Origin: Streptomyces silvae
GTDB taxonomy: Bacteria; Actinomycetota; Actinomycetes; Streptomycetales; Streptomycetaceae
Direction: 5' to 3'
Length of the DNA: 64,000 bases
Assembly (NCBI RefSeq): GCF_016745505.1
Contig: NZ_JAERUC010000028.1
Coordinates: 55,679 to 119,678 of the forward strand
Shown piece after piece: positions 1 to 8,702 of this stretch. The translations under genes were made by a program, and so were the position numbers. Position 1 is the first letter of the stretch, and each line of letters opens with the position of its first letter. The notes beneath the pieces were generated by a model that worked only from the letters and a program-made list of their open reading frames with translations, searched no databases and had not been told where the DNA came from.

Positions 1-740
1 GCATCTTCCTCCGCAACCACGACGAGCTCACGCTCGAGATGGTGACGGACGAGGAACGCGACTACATGTACGCGGAGTACGCCAAGGATCCGCGGATGCG
101 GGCCAACATCGGCATCCGCAGGCGTCTCGCCCCGCTCCTGGACAACGACCGCAACCAGATCGAGCTGTTCACCGCGCTGCTGCTGTCGCTCCCCGGCTCC
201 CCGATCCTCTACTACGGGGACGAGATCGGGATGGGCGACAACATCTGGCTGGGCGACCGCGACGCCGTGCGCACCCCGATGCAGTGGACGCCCGACCGCA
301 ACGCCGGTTTCTCCTCCAGCGATCCGGGCCGGCTCTACCTCCCCACGATCATGGACCCGGTCTACGGCTACCAGGTCACCAACGTCGAGGCGTCCATGGC
401 CTCGCCGTCGTCGCTGCTGCACTGGACGCGGCGGATGATCGAGATCCGTAAGCAGAATCCGGCGTTCGGCCTCGGCTCGTACAACGAACTGCCGTCGTCG
501 AACCCGGCGGTGATCGCGTTCACCCGCGAGTACAAGGACGATCTCGTGCTGTGCGTCCACAACTTCTCGCGGTTCGCGCAGCCGACGGAGCTCGATCTGC
601 GGGCGTTCGACGGGCGTCATCCGGTGGAGCTGATCGGCGGGGTGCGCTTCCCCGCCGTCGGTCAGTGGCCCTACCTGCTGACACTCGCCGGGCACGGTTT
701 CTACTGGTTCCGGCTGCGGAAGGATGCTCCGGTCGGCTGA
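1..740 (+). CDS. treS: Trehalose synthase, C-terminal part (5' end outside window)
   Basis: Interconverts maltose and trehalose in the cytosol and feeds maltose to the kinase encoded next. The frame is open from base 3 to the left edge, so the gene is truncated by the window and only about the last 245 residues are seen. Visible GH13 landmarks are NHDELTLEM at the edge (the conserved NHDE region), [11 protein letters not shown], and RTPMQW, a motif typical of trehalose synthases. The last ~90 residues form the usual beta-sandwich C-terminal domain. It lies upstream of mak and glgB on the same strand, the order expected for the TreS-Mak-GlgE-GlgB alpha-glucan pathway; glgE would be expected just outside on the left (inference). 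Confidence 0.93.
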   Translation, partial: IFLRNHDELTLEMVTDEERDYMYAEYAKDPRMRANIGIRRRLAPLLDNDRNQIELFTALLLSLPGSPILYYGDEIGMGDNIWLGDRDAVRTPMQWTPDRNAGFSSSDPGRLYLPTIMDPVYGYQVTNVEASMASPSSLLHWTRRMIEIRKQNPAFGLGSYNELPSSNPAVIAFTREYKDDLVLCVHNFSRFAQPTELDLRAFDGRHPVELIGGVRFPAVGQWPYLLTLAGHGFYWFRLRKDAPVG

Positions 741-789
741 CCGCCGGCGACGGTCCGCTGACGGCGCCTCACCTCGTGGGGCGCCACCC

Positions 790-813
790 GCGGGGCGGTT
801 TCCACCGCCCCGC
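790..813 (+). terminator. Hairpin between treS and mak
   Basis: A perfect 10-bp stem (790-799 with 804-813) and a TTCC loop lie 50 bp after the treS stop. No U-run follows. It may be a terminator or attenuator separating treS from mak; the ~250-bp gap to mak otherwise shows no gene. Confidence 0.45.
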
Positions 814-991
814 ACGGGGCACTCTCCCCCATATCGAGCTCTTCCGGGCTCCTTCGGGCGCTCCACGGCCCATCGATCGAGTCCGTACGGACCATCCTCA
901 CCCGACACGTCCCGCACAGCCGGACAGCCATTGCCGCAATCCGGGACACTCTTCGCATCCTGTGGTGTGCCCGGGGAAAGGACGCGATGCC

Positions 992-2434
992 ATGTCGGAG
1001 GCTGCATCCACTCGAGTCGCCCTGGCGAAGAGCACAACATCCAGAAAGACGACAAGAAGACATACGCCGAGCGCCACGGGCACCACCGCCCTGCTGCCGT
1101 CGCTCGCCCCGCTGCTCCACGAGTGGGTGCCCCGGCAGCGCTGGTTCGCGGGCAAGGGCCAGCCCGTCACCGGGTTCTCCCTCGTCGCGGCCACCGAGAT
1201 ACTGCCTCTGGACGCCGCGGGCACCGGCCCCGGACTGCTGCACCTGCTCGTCCGGGTGCACCAGCCCGACGACCGCCCCGCGCCCGCCCAGGGGGACTGC
1301 TACCAGCTGCTGCTCGGCGTGCGCACCACGCTGCCCCCGCGGCTGTCCGACGCACGCATCGGGCAGGTCACGGAGGGTCCGCTGGCGGGCCGCACCCTGT
1401 ACGAGGGACTGCACGACCCACGCGTCGCCGACCTTCTGCTGGAACGATTCCGTAACCCCGGGTCACTCGGCCCCCTCCGCTTCGACCGGGCCGGGCCCAT
1501 CCCGCCGGGGCTCACCCCGCGCGTCCTGGACACCGAGCAGTCCAACTCCTCGCTCGTCTTTGGGGACGCCTTCATCCTGAAGATCTTCCGCAGGGTCTTC
1601 CCGGGCACCAACCCCGATCTCGAACTGCCGCTCGCGCTCGGCCGCGAGGGCTGCCGCAGGGTGCCCGCCCCGGTGGCCTGGTTCGAGGCGACGACGAGCA
1701 CGGAGCCGCTCACGCTCGGCGTGCTGCAGCCGTTCCTGCGCGGTGCCGAGGACGGCTGGCAGCTGGCGCTCTCGGCGCTGGCCGCCGGGCGGGACTTCGT
1801 ACCCGAGGCGCACGCGCTCGGCCGGGCGACCGCCGAGGTCCACACGGCCCTCGCCGCCGCGCTGCCCACCCCGCCCCTGGCGCACGACCGGACCAGGGAC
1901 CTGGTGGCGGGGATGGTGGAGCGCCTGGAGGCCGCCGCCCGGGCGGTCCCGGCGCTCGTCCCGTACGTACCCGGGCTGCGCACCGCCTTCGACGCGGTCG
2001 CGGCGCTCGGGGACACGCAGTGCGGCTGGGCGGCACAGCGGGTCCACGGGGATCTGCACCTCGGCCAGACCCTGCGGGGCGCCGACGGCTTCTGGTCGCT
2101 GATCGACTTCGAGGGCGAGCCGGCCAGGCCGCTGCCCGAACGGCGCGCCCCGCAGCCGACGGTGCGCGATGTCGCGGGGATGCTCCGGTCCTTCGACTAC
2201 GCGGCCCGCTCGCACCACCCGTGGAACGCCGAATGGGCGGCCCGCTGCCGTGCCGCGTACTGCGAGGGCTACGCCCGCGCGGCCGGTGCCGATCCACGCG
2301 CCGATCCGGAGCTGCTGCGCGCCCACGAGACCGACAAGGCGGTGTACGAGGTGCTGTACGAGGCCCGGAACCGTCCCGACTGGCTGCCGGTCCCGATGGC
2401 CGCCATCCAGCGCCTGGCCGCCGCACCGGCGTGA
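992..2434 (+). CDS. mak: Maltokinase (Pep2/Mak)
   Basis: ATP-dependent phosphorylation of maltose to maltose 1-phosphate, the donor used by GlgE to extend alpha-1,4-glucan. The open frame runs farther upstream, but the ATG at 992 has a GGAAAGG-type ribosome site 11 nt before it and gives 480 aa, near the family size. The maltokinase N-terminal cap is recognisable ([12 protein letters not shown], about residues 40-52). The kinase-like C-lobe has the catalytic loop VHGDLHLGQ (near residue 350) and the metal-binding IDFEG (near 370). It sits between treS and glgB. The assignment is strong from motifs plus context. Confidence 0.93.
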   Translation: MSEAASTRVALAKSTTSRKTTRRHTPSATGTTALLPSLAPLLHEWVPRQRWFAGKGQPVTGFSLVAATEILPLDAAGTGPGLLHLLVRVHQPDDRPAPAQGDCYQLLLGVRTTLPPRLSDARIGQVTEGPLAGRTLYEGLHDPRVADLLLERFRNPGSLGPLRFDRAGPIPPGLTPRVLDTEQSNSSLVFGDAFILKIFRRVFPGTNPDLELPLALGREGCRRVPAPVAWFEATTSTEPLTLGVLQPFLRGAEDGWQLALSALAAGRDFVPEAHALGRATAEVHTALAAALPTPPLAHDRTRDLVAGMVERLEAAARAVPALVPYVPGLRTAFDAVAALGDTQCGWAAQRVHGDLHLGQTLRGADGFWSLIDFEGEPARPLPERRAPQPTVRDVAGMLRSFDYAARSHHPWNAEWAARCRAAYCEGYARAAGADPRADPELLRAHETDKAVYEVLYEARNRPDWLPVPMAAIQRLAAAPA

Positions 2435-2492
2435 CCTCCCCTTCCCCCACTCATCCGCCGAGCCTTTCGAGCCTTTCGAGGAGGCAGTCTCT

Positions 2493-4910
2493 GTGACCGC
2501 CCGCAAGCCGTCCCGCAAGCCGTCCGATCCCATCGAGGTCCCGCCCACGGCCAAGCCGGTGACCACCGAGGTCACCGCCCCCGCGGCGGCACCGGTCCCC
2601 GCCGAGGCGCCCGTGGAAGCACCCGCCGACACGCCCGCGCCGCCGCCGGCCAAGCGCGCCCGGGCCAGGAAGACGGCCGCCGCGGCCACCGGCACCCCGC
2701 CCCGTCCACGGCGCGGTGGGGGCAGCAGGAACGTGCTGCCCGCCGTCGTCCTGGACGACGCGGACCGGGGCCGGCTGCTCGCCGGTGAGCACCACGACCC
2801 GCACGGCGTCCTGGGCGCGCACCCGACCTCGGGCGGTGTGCTCTTCCGGGCGCTGCGCCCCTTCGCGCAGTCGGTGACCGTGCTGGCCGAGGGCAAGGAG
2901 GCCGAGCTGCAGAGCGACGGCGACGGCTTCTTCTCGGGGGTCCTGCCGCTGCCCGCCCTGCCGGACGGGTACCGCCTCCGGATCGTCTACGACGACAACA
3001 CGATCGAGGTGGAGGACCCGTACCGGTTCCTGCCCGCCATCGGCGAACTCGACCTGCACCTGATCGGCGAGGGCCGGCACGAGGAGCTCTGGAAGGCGCT
3101 CGGCGCGCAGCCCATGGAGCACCAGGGCGTGGCGGGCACCCGCTTCACGGTCTGGGCGCCGAACGCGCGCGGGGTCCGGGTCACGGGCGACTTCAACTAC
3201 TGGGACGGCACGGCCTTCCCCATGCGCTCGCTCGGCGCCACCGGTGTCTGGGAGCTCTTCCTCCCGGGTGTCGGCGAGGGTGCCGTCTACAAGTACGACA
3301 TCTGCCGGCCCGACGGGTCGCACACCCAGCGGGCCGACCCGATGGCCCGCCACACGGAGGTGCCGCCCGCCACGGCCTCGGTGGTCACGGCCTCGCGCCA
3401 CGAGTGGCAGGACGCGGACTGGATGGCCCACCGGGGCGACCGCCCGGTCCACGAGGCGCCGTTCTCCGTCTACGAGGTCCACCTGCCGTCCTGGCGGCCG
3501 GGCCTCAGCTACCGCCAGCTCGCCTCCCAGCTGCCCGCCTACGTACGGGAACTCGGCTTCACGCACGTGGAGTTGATGCCGGTCTCGGAGCACCCCTTCG
3601 GCGGCTCCTGGGGCTACCAGGTCACCGGTTTCTACGCGCCGACGTCCCGCATGGGCAGCCCGGACGACTTCCGCTTCCTGGTCGACGCGTTGCACGCCGC
3701 GGGCATCGGCGTCCTCATGGACTGGGTGCCGGCGCACTTCCCCCGGGACGACTGGGCCCTCGCCGAGTTCGACGGCCGGCCGCTGTACGAGCACTCCGAC
3801 CCGAACCGGGCCGCGCACCCGGACTGGGGCACCCTGGAGTTCGACTACGGCCGCAAGGAGGTCCGTAACTTCCTGGTCTCCAACGCCACTTACTGGTGCG
3901 AGGAGTTCCACATCGACGGGCTGCGGGTCGACGCCGTCGCCTCGATGCTCTACCTCGACTACTCGCGCGAGGACGGCCAGTGGTCCCCGAACGAGTTCGG
4001 GGGCCGGGAGAACCTGGACGCGGTCGCCTTCCTCCAGGAGATGAACGCGACGGTCTACCGCCGTAACCCCGGTGTCGTCACCATGGCCGAGGAGTCCACC
4101 GCCTGGGACGGCGTCACCCGCGCCACGGACCACGGCGGGCTGGGCTTCGGCCTGAAGTGGAACATGGGCTGGATGCACGACTCGCTGGTGTACATCTCCA
4201 AGGAGCCCATCCACCGCAAGTACCACCACAACGAGATGACCTTCTCGATGGTGTACGCGTACAGCGAGAACTACGTGCTGCCGATCTCGCACGACGAGGT
4301 GGTGCACGGCAAGCAGGCCCTGGTCACCAAGATGCCCGGCGACTGGTGGCAGCGGCGCGCGAACCACCGCGCCTACCTCGGCTTCATGTGGGCCCACCCG
4401 GGCAAGCAACTCCTCTTCATGGGACAGGAGTTCGCCCAGGGCGCCGAGTGGTCCGAGGGCCACGGCCCGGACTGGTGGCTGCTCGACGAGACGTACGAGG
4501 CCTCCGGCGACCACCGGGGCGTGCGCTCCCTGGTCACGGACCTCAACGCGGTCTACAACGCACTGCCGGCGCTCTGGCAGCGGGACACCTCGCCGGAGGG
4601 CTTCAGCTGGATCGACGGCGGCGCGGCCGAGGACAACGCGTTCTCGTTCGTCCGCTACGACGCGGACGGCTCGCCGCTGATCGCGGTCTCGCACTTCTCC
4701 CCGGTGGTGCGGCACGACTACCGCATCGGCGTACCGGACGGCCCGGAGGCCTGGGTCGAGGTCCTCAACACGGACGCGGCCCGCTACGGCGGCAGCGACG
4801 TCCGCAACGAGGAGCCGCTGAAGCCGGAGGCGGTGCAGGCGCACGGCAGGGACACCAGCATCACGCTGACGCTCCCGCCCCTGGCGACGGTGTGGCTGCG
4901 GCCGGCCTGA
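2493..4910 (+). CDS. glgB: 1,4-alpha-glucan branching enzyme GlgB
   Basis: Introduces alpha-1,6 branches into cytosolic alpha-glucan. A GTG start at 2493 is preceded by a GAGGAGG ribosome site and gives 805 aa, 58 bp after mak. The first ~80 residues are a low-complexity Pro/Ala/Lys extension that is longer than in enteric GlgB and probably disordered. After it come the GlgB N-terminal domain ([13 protein letters not shown]), a CBM48 ([18 protein letters not shown]) and the GH13 barrel. Catalytic landmarks are [19 protein letters not shown] (nucleophile Asp near residue 480), MAEEST (acid/base Glu near 532) and [10 protein letters not shown]. It closes the pathway begun by treS and mak. Confidence 0.96.
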   Translation: MTARKPSRKPSDPIEVPPTAKPVTTEVTAPAAAPVPAEAPVEAPADTPAPPPAKRARARKTAAAATGTPPRPRRGGGSRNVLPAVVLDDADRGRLLAGEHHDPHGVLGAHPTSGGVLFRALRPFAQSVTVLAEGKEAELQSDGDGFFSGVLPLPALPDGYRLRIVYDDNTIEVEDPYRFLPAIGELDLHLIGEGRHEELWKALGAQPMEHQGVAGTRFTVWAPNARGVRVTGDFNYWDGTAFPMRSLGATGVWELFLPGVGEGAVYKYDICRPDGSHTQRADPMARHTEVPPATASVVTASRHEWQDADWMAHRGDRPVHEAPFSVYEVHLPSWRPGLSYRQLASQLPAYVRELGFTHVELMPVSEHPFGGSWGYQVTGFYAPTSRMGSPDDFRFLVDALHAAGIGVLMDWVPAHFPRDDWALAEFDGRPLYEHSDPNRAAHPDWGTLEFDYGRKEVRNFLVSNATYWCEEFHIDGLRVDAVASMLYLDYSREDGQWSPNEFGGRENLDAVAFLQEMNATVYRRNPGVVTMAEESTAWDGVTRATDHGGLGFGLKWNMGWMHDSLVYISKEPIHRKYHHNEMTFSMVYAYSENYVLPISHDEVVHGKQALVTKMPGDWWQRRANHRAYLGFMWAHPGKQLLFMGQEFAQGAEWSEGHGPDWWLLDETYEASGDHRGVRSLVTDLNAVYNALPALWQRDTSPEGFSWIDGGAAEDNAFSFVRYDADGSPLIAVSHFSPVVRHDYRIGVPDGPEAWVEVLNTDAARYGGSDVRNEEPLKPEAVQAHGRDTSITLTLPPLATVWLRPA

Positions 4911-4927
4911 GCTGACGGGGCACGGAA

Positions 4928-4967
4928 GAGGGGCGGCGCACCTGGAGGTCCAGGTGCGCCGCCCCTC
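4928..4967. terminator. Bidirectional terminator, glgB / HAD gene
   Basis: A perfect 18-bp GC-rich inverted repeat (4928-4945 with 4950-4967) with a 4-nt loop lies 17 bp after the glgB stop and before the end of the convergent HAD gene. It can serve both strands. Confidence 0.8.
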
Positions 4968-5039
4968 CTCGGTCCCGGCTGCCGCCCGCCCTGCCTGAGC
5001 TCGTACGAGCAGGGCTCGGCGGCCGGACGGCGAGCGGGG

Positions 5040-6329
5040 TCAGTACACCGTGTCCTGCTGGTCCGGCACGACACTGCCGTCGTCACGCCGCACGGGGCCG
5101 AAGCCGCCTCCGGGCCGGGTCCAGGCGGCGGTCGCGCAGGGGTACGCCGTCGTCCTGCGGGGCAGGGGCTCGATGAACATGGGGTTCACGACCCAGCGGC
5201 CGTCGGCGTTGTCGTAGGCGCGGCACATCACCTCGTTCTTGTTGCGGTTGAGCACGAGGTGCGCGCCGGTGGCGTCGCCGACGAACGTCACGTCGGTGTC
5301 GGCGTCACCGCCGCCGAGCGCGATCCGCCGATGGGGGGCCTGCTTGTTCCAGGCGGCCCGGCCCTTGATCCCGTAGATCTCCTGGTTGATCCAGCACCGC
5401 TTGCCGTCGATGTACGGGATGGCCTCCCCCTGGGTGCGGCCGATCCCGCCGCAGCCCTCGTTGCGGGTCGTGATGCGGCCCTCGTCGTCGAGTACGGAGC
5501 GGATGGCGACGGTGTGCGCGCGGTCGATGCCGACGCCGCGCGACCAGACCTCGGTGACCGGCTCGGAGCCCGCCGAGACGATCCAGACGTCGAACCCGGC
5601 CCTGTGGAGCGTACGGATGAGGTCGCGTTGCTGTTCGTAGTAACGGACGTACGCGGGAAGGACGTGGGTGCCGACGGTGCGGGTCGCGCCGACGGGCGCG
5701 GCGAGGGCCTCCGTGCGGGCGGCCTCGGTGTACGCGCGCAGTTCGGGGACGGTGTGCCCGGCGAACAGCTGGGGCACCCACGCGTACTGCGGGACGGTGC
5801 GACGGTGGTTCCACTCCCCCGCGAAGGCGGCTTCGCCGCTCATCGTGGTGCCGTCCTCACGGATCTGGAGGATCTCGTCGGCGCAGGGGGCGTTCGTGGA
5901 GGTGGGGAGGGGCGCTCCCACCTCGACGTCGGTGCCGCAGGCCTCGGTGAGGGCCTTCTCCGCGGTGTCGGTCAGCCACTTGCTGGTGTCCTTCCAGCGG
6001 GCGGGCCGAAGGATCTTGTCGTGCCGCAGGGACCAGCTGATGGTGGCGTCGGTGACGTCGTTCTTGGTGACGGTGTTGTCCCAGTCGAACGCGGCGACCG
6101 GACGTGGTCCGCCCTTGCCGTGGCAGGTGCCTCGCTCGTCGATCACGCGCTGCAACTGGGCGCGGTTGTCGCCGTACCAGGTGAGTTCGTCGGAAAGTCG
6201 GGGGCAGTGGGCCGTCGGTGTCACGGCCGCGCGGGCGGCCGGGGCGGCGGCCACGGGGCCGGCTGCGGCCGTGAGCGCGAGCGCTGCGGCCAGGGTCGAG
6301 GTCCACGCGAGAACAGGTCGGCTACGCAT
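5040..6329 (-). CDS. Secreted HAD-superfamily phosphatase
   Basis: 429-aa exported hydrolase. Residues 1-35 are a signal peptide (basic start, Ala/Leu core, APAARA region). HAD motif I is FDWDNTVT (Asp82/Asp84, with Thr86). Motif II is IVSAGSEP, and motif IV is GGGDADTDVTF with paired Asp. The layout resembles secreted PSPase-like HAD enzymes such as phosphorylcholine phosphatase, so a role in scavenging phosphate or choline outside the cell is plausible but not shown. Three Cys pairs could form disulfides after export. It is monocistronic and convergent with glgB. The substrate is unknown. Confidence 0.8.
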   Translation of the reverse strand: MRSRPVLAWTSTLAAALALTAAAGPVAAAPAARAAVTPTAHCPRLSDELTWYGDNRAQLQRVIDERGTCHGKGGPRPVAAFDWDNTVTKNDVTDATISWSLRHDKILRPARWKDTSKWLTDTAEKALTEACGTDVEVGAPLPTSTNAPCADEILQIREDGTTMSGEAAFAGEWNHRRTVPQYAWVPQLFAGHTVPELRAYTEAARTEALAAPVGATRTVGTHVLPAYVRYYEQQRDLIRTLHRAGFDVWIVSAGSEPVTEVWSRGVGIDRAHTVAIRSVLDDEGRITTRNEGCGGIGRTQGEAIPYIDGKRCWINQEIYGIKGRAAWNKQAPHRRIALGGGDADTDVTFVGDATGAHLVLNRNKNEVMCRAYDNADGRWVVNPMFIEPLPRRTTAYPCATAAWTRPGGGFGPVRRDDGSVVPDQQDTVY

Positions 6330-6438
6330 GCGAGTGGACCGTACATCAATGTTTCCGCAATGTTGAGGAGGCGGACGCGTCCGTCTCCGCGGACCCCTCC
6401 GGACGCGGACCCCTCCGGCGGGCCGCGCGCCCGCGAGG

Positions 6439-6783
6439 TCAGACCGCCGCCGGGAGCACGTCCTCCAGCTCCTGGAGGAGGCGGCGCTTCGGGCGGGCGC
6501 CCACCATCGACTTCACCGGTTCGCCGTCCTGGAAGACCATCAGGGTCGGCATGGACAGCACCGCGTAACGGCTGGTGACCTCCGGATTGTGGTCCACGTC
6601 GATCTGGACGACCTTCAGGCGGCCGGCCTCCTCCCTGGCGATCGCGCCGAGCACCGGGGCGAGCTGGCGGCAGGGTCCGCACCAGTCGGCGGTGAACTCG
6701 ACGAGGACCGGGAGGCCCGTCCCCCGTACCTCCTCGTCGAATGTGGCGTCGGTGACCTCGGCTACACCCTCTGCGTGGATCAT
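6439..6783 (-). CDS. trxA: Thioredoxin
   Basis: A 114-aa thioredoxin fold with the classical active site WCGPC (Cys35, Cys38), the preceding FTADW, and the cis-proline loop SMPTLM. It reduces protein disulfides in the cytosol. The start is the ATG at 6783, which overlaps the stop of the upstream MerR gene as ATGA, so translation is coupled; an in-frame ATG 10 codons farther upstream lies inside the MerR gene and is unlikely. The regulator-thioredoxin operon suggests a redox or electrophile response. It is one of two thioredoxin-fold genes in the window, the other being at 22.8 kb. Confidence 0.92.
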   Translation of the reverse strand: MIHAEGVAEVTDATFDEEVRGTGLPVLVEFTADWCGPCRQLAPVLGAIAREEAGRLKVVQIDVDHNPEVTSRYAVLSMPTLMVFQDGEPVKSMVGARPKRRLLQELEDVLPAAV

Positions 6784-7199
6784 CGGTCCTCGTCCTCCCG
6801 GTTGAGTTCGCATCGTGGTTCGGGGCCGCCCGGCACCTCGGCCGACGCCTCCAGTTCGGCGCGGGCCAGCTGGGCGCCCACCTCCGTACGGACCGACTGC
6901 AACTGGCCGATGAGCGTGTCCAGTTCGCCGAGCTTGCGCCGGTAGACGGCCAGCGAGGCAGGGCAGGAGTCGCCCGCCGGGTGGCCCGCGCGCAGGCAGT
7001 CGACGAAGGGACGGGTCTCCTCCAGGTCGAACCCGAAGTCCTGGAGGGTCCGGATCTGCCGGACCATCCGCAGATCGCCCTCGTCGTACGTGCGGTAGCC
7101 GTTCTCCGCGCGGCGCGCCTGCAGCAGGCCCCGTGACTCGTAGTACCGCAGCGTCCGTGTCGTCGTCCCGGCGCGTTCGGCAAGCTCCCCGATTCGCAT
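6780..7199 (-). CDS. MerR-family regulator coupled to thioredoxin
   Basis: 139 aa. It has an N-terminal MerR winged helix (MRIGELAERAGTTTRTLRYYE, GLLQARRAENGYRTY) and a dimerisation coiled coil. Between them, CLRAGHPAGDSC places two Cys 11 residues apart, a possible metal or redox sensing site. ATG at 7199 gives the canonical MerR N-terminus; the longer open frame upstream is not MerR-like. A perfect inverted repeat sits 15 nt upstream (7214-7233), so autoregulation is expected. The likely job is control of itself and the overlapping thioredoxin gene. The ligand is unknown. Confidence 0.88.
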   Translation of the reverse strand: MRIGELAERAGTTTRTLRYYESRGLLQARRAENGYRTYDEGDLRMVRQIRTLQDFGFDLEETRPFVDCLRAGHPAGDSCPASLAVYRRKLGELDTLIGQLQSVRTEVGAQLARAELEASAEVPGGPEPRCELNREDEDR

Positions 7200-7213
7200 A
7201 CCGCGACGGTAGT

Positions 7214-7233
7214 CCTTGACGTCGGCGTCAAGG
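7214..7233 (-). promoter_or_regulatory. MerR operator-promoter
   Basis: Perfect inverted repeat CCTTGACG-N4-CGTCAAGG. On the minus strand it contains a TTGACG -35-like hexamer, as in MerR-type promoters where the dimer binds between -35 and -10. It lies 14 bp before the merR start codon. Confidence 0.65.
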
Positions 7234-7258
7234 CAAGGACCGTACGGCCGGGGGCTGG

Positions 7259-8515
7259 TCAGGCGGTGCGGAGGTAACAGGTGTAGTCGCCCGTCACGGT
7301 CGTCTCCGCGCCGCCTCCGCCCATGCCGAAGCTGCTGCCCACCCGGGACGAGCCGACCAGGCTGTAGCCGTCGGCGTAGGCACCGCCGCGCCGCCAGGCC
7401 TCCGGCGCGTCGGCCAGGGCCCGCTCGCACGCCACCCTCGCGTACACGTCACCGTTCGCGATGTCCTGCTTGCCGGGGAGGGTCCGGTCCACCGTCACCT
7501 GGGCCAGTACCCGCAGGTCGTGCCTGTCCGCGCAGTCCACGGGCCGTACGACCGCCGTGCCGCCCAGCCCCGTGCCTCCGGTGCCGGCGCACCGGCCTTC
7601 CTTGACCGAGCCGAGGGGCGCCAGCACCTTCCGGGCGTCCTCGACGGGGCGGCCTCCCTGGTCCGGGCCCCCGGACTTCACCGGCTTGCCGAAGTCCCCG
7701 AGCCGGTAGGAGGCGCGCAGCTGCTTCACCTCGACGAGGACCTTCTGTTCATGGAGCCTGGCCAGGACGGGGCCGAGGTCGGCGGTCGCCGCGGCCAGCC
7801 TCCCGTCGGCGTCCAGGCGCACCGTGAGCGGGACGGGGTCCGTCCCCCAGTCGTGCTGGAGGCTCTGCAGGTCCCTGGGGAGCAGTTCCGCCGCGACCTC
7901 GGGGAGCGCGGTGAGCCGGTAGACCCGGCTGCCGTCCTCCCGGCGCTCGGGCTTCTCCCGGGGGATCACCCTCGGTACGAGATCGGCGAGGGTCCCGCTG
8001 TACGGCGCCACGTCCCCGGCGGCGTGCGCGGCGATCACACCGGTGGCCTCGCCGAGTTCGTTGACGGCCTCGGGGGTGTACTTCAGCCAGGCGGAGTCGC
8101 CCTGCCGGACGTAGACGTCGTCCTCGGCGGTGGCCACGGTCTGCTTGCCGTCGGGACCCGAGGCCCGGAGGAACTCCAGCGCCTTTGCCGGGAAGTGGCG
8201 TCCGGCGACGAGGCCGAGCTCCGCGAGGGCCGTCCCCCGCCCGTAGTCCTGGCTCCCCTTCGCCTCCTGCACGGCGTCGCCGCCCGCCGCCCCGTAGGTC
8301 AGCGTCGACACGAACGCGGCGGTCCCGGCGTCACGGGTGGCGTCCGTCGCCGCCTGGAACTGCTCGGCGAGCGGCTGTCCGTAGACCGCCTTCCCCGTCC
8401 CGGTCCTCCCCGCCCCGGTCTTGTCCTGCGCGCCGCATCCGGCCATGCCGATGATGACGGGCAGCAGCAGTGCGACCGCGGCTCCCCGGTGTCGTGCGGT
8501 CCTCAGTGTCCCCAC
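7259..8515 (-). CDS. Secreted lipoprotein of unknown function
   Basis: 418 aa from a GTG at 8515. The start is chosen because it puts a short basic stretch, a hydrophobic core and a lipobox (GMAGC, Cys27) at the N-terminus. The middle shows LppX/LprG-like beta-rich periodicity. Near the C-terminus a segment with VDCADRHDLRV..VACERAL resembles the Cys-x-His pattern of the septum-formation domain family; this is a weak match from memory. It is transcribed alone, toward merR. A pair of 14-bp direct repeats (8523-8536 and 8545-8558) lies immediately upstream. No function is assigned. Confidence 0.75.
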   Translation of the reverse strand: MGTLRTARHRGAAVALLLPVIIGMAGCGAQDKTGAGRTGTGKAVYGQPLAEQFQAATDATRDAGTAAFVSTLTYGAAGGDAVQEAKGSQDYGRGTALAELGLVAGRHFPAKALEFLRASGPDGKQTVATAEDDVYVRQGDSAWLKYTPEAVNELGEATGVIAAHAAGDVAPYSGTLADLVPRVIPREKPERREDGSRVYRLTALPEVAAELLPRDLQSLQHDWGTDPVPLTVRLDADGRLAAATADLGPVLARLHEQKVLVEVKQLRASYRLGDFGKPVKSGGPDQGGRPVEDARKVLAPLGSVKEGRCAGTGGTGLGGTAVVRPVDCADRHDLRVLAQVTVDRTLPGKQDIANGDVYARVACERALADAPEAWRRGGAYADGYSLVGSSRVGSSFGMGGGGAETTVTGDYTCYLRTA

Positions 8516-8522
8516 CCCTTGT

Positions 8523-8558
8523 GCCTGGTCAGGACACCTTCTGCGCCTGGTCAGGACA
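8523..8558 (-). promoter_or_regulatory. Direct repeat pair upstream of lipoprotein gene
   Basis: GCCTGGTCAGGACA occurs twice, offset by exactly 22 bp (two helical turns), 8 bp upstream of the lipoprotein GTG. Each copy contains a CCTG-GT-CAGG inverted repeat. It looks like tandem operator sites on one DNA face. Confidence 0.45.
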
Positions 8559-8637
8559 GCGATGATCCCCGGACCGGCCACACCGCACCAGCACGGGATG
8601 ATCACACTGCCTGCACAACGCGCGGCCGGGCATGCGT

Positions 8638-8672
8638 GAGCGGCCGGTACGGGGGTCCCGTACCGGCCGCTC
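8638..8672. terminator. Terminator after dctA
   Basis: A perfect 16-bp GC-rich inverted repeat (8638-8653 with 8657-8672) with a 3-nt loop, 22 bp downstream of the dctA stop on the minus strand. Confidence 0.8.
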
Positions 8673-8676
8673 GGTC

Positions 8677-8702
8677 GCTCGTTACGCCTGCTCGTTACGC
8701 CT
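8677..8702. repeat. 13-bp tandem duplication across the dctA stop
   Basis: GCTCGTTACGCCT is present twice in tandem (8677-8689, 8690-8702). The proximal copy contains the dctA stop codon, so the duplication reproduces the end of the gene just outside the frame. Probably slippage. Confidence 0.7.

Noticed and set aside
2451..4844. 797-codon open frame antisense to glgB
   Set aside because: Composition artefact opposite a gene with complete catalytic motifs.
8677..8702. Phage or plasmid attachment site from the 13-bp duplication at the dctA stop
   Set aside because: No integrase or tRNA nearby and the copies are adjacent; simple tandem slippage is enough.
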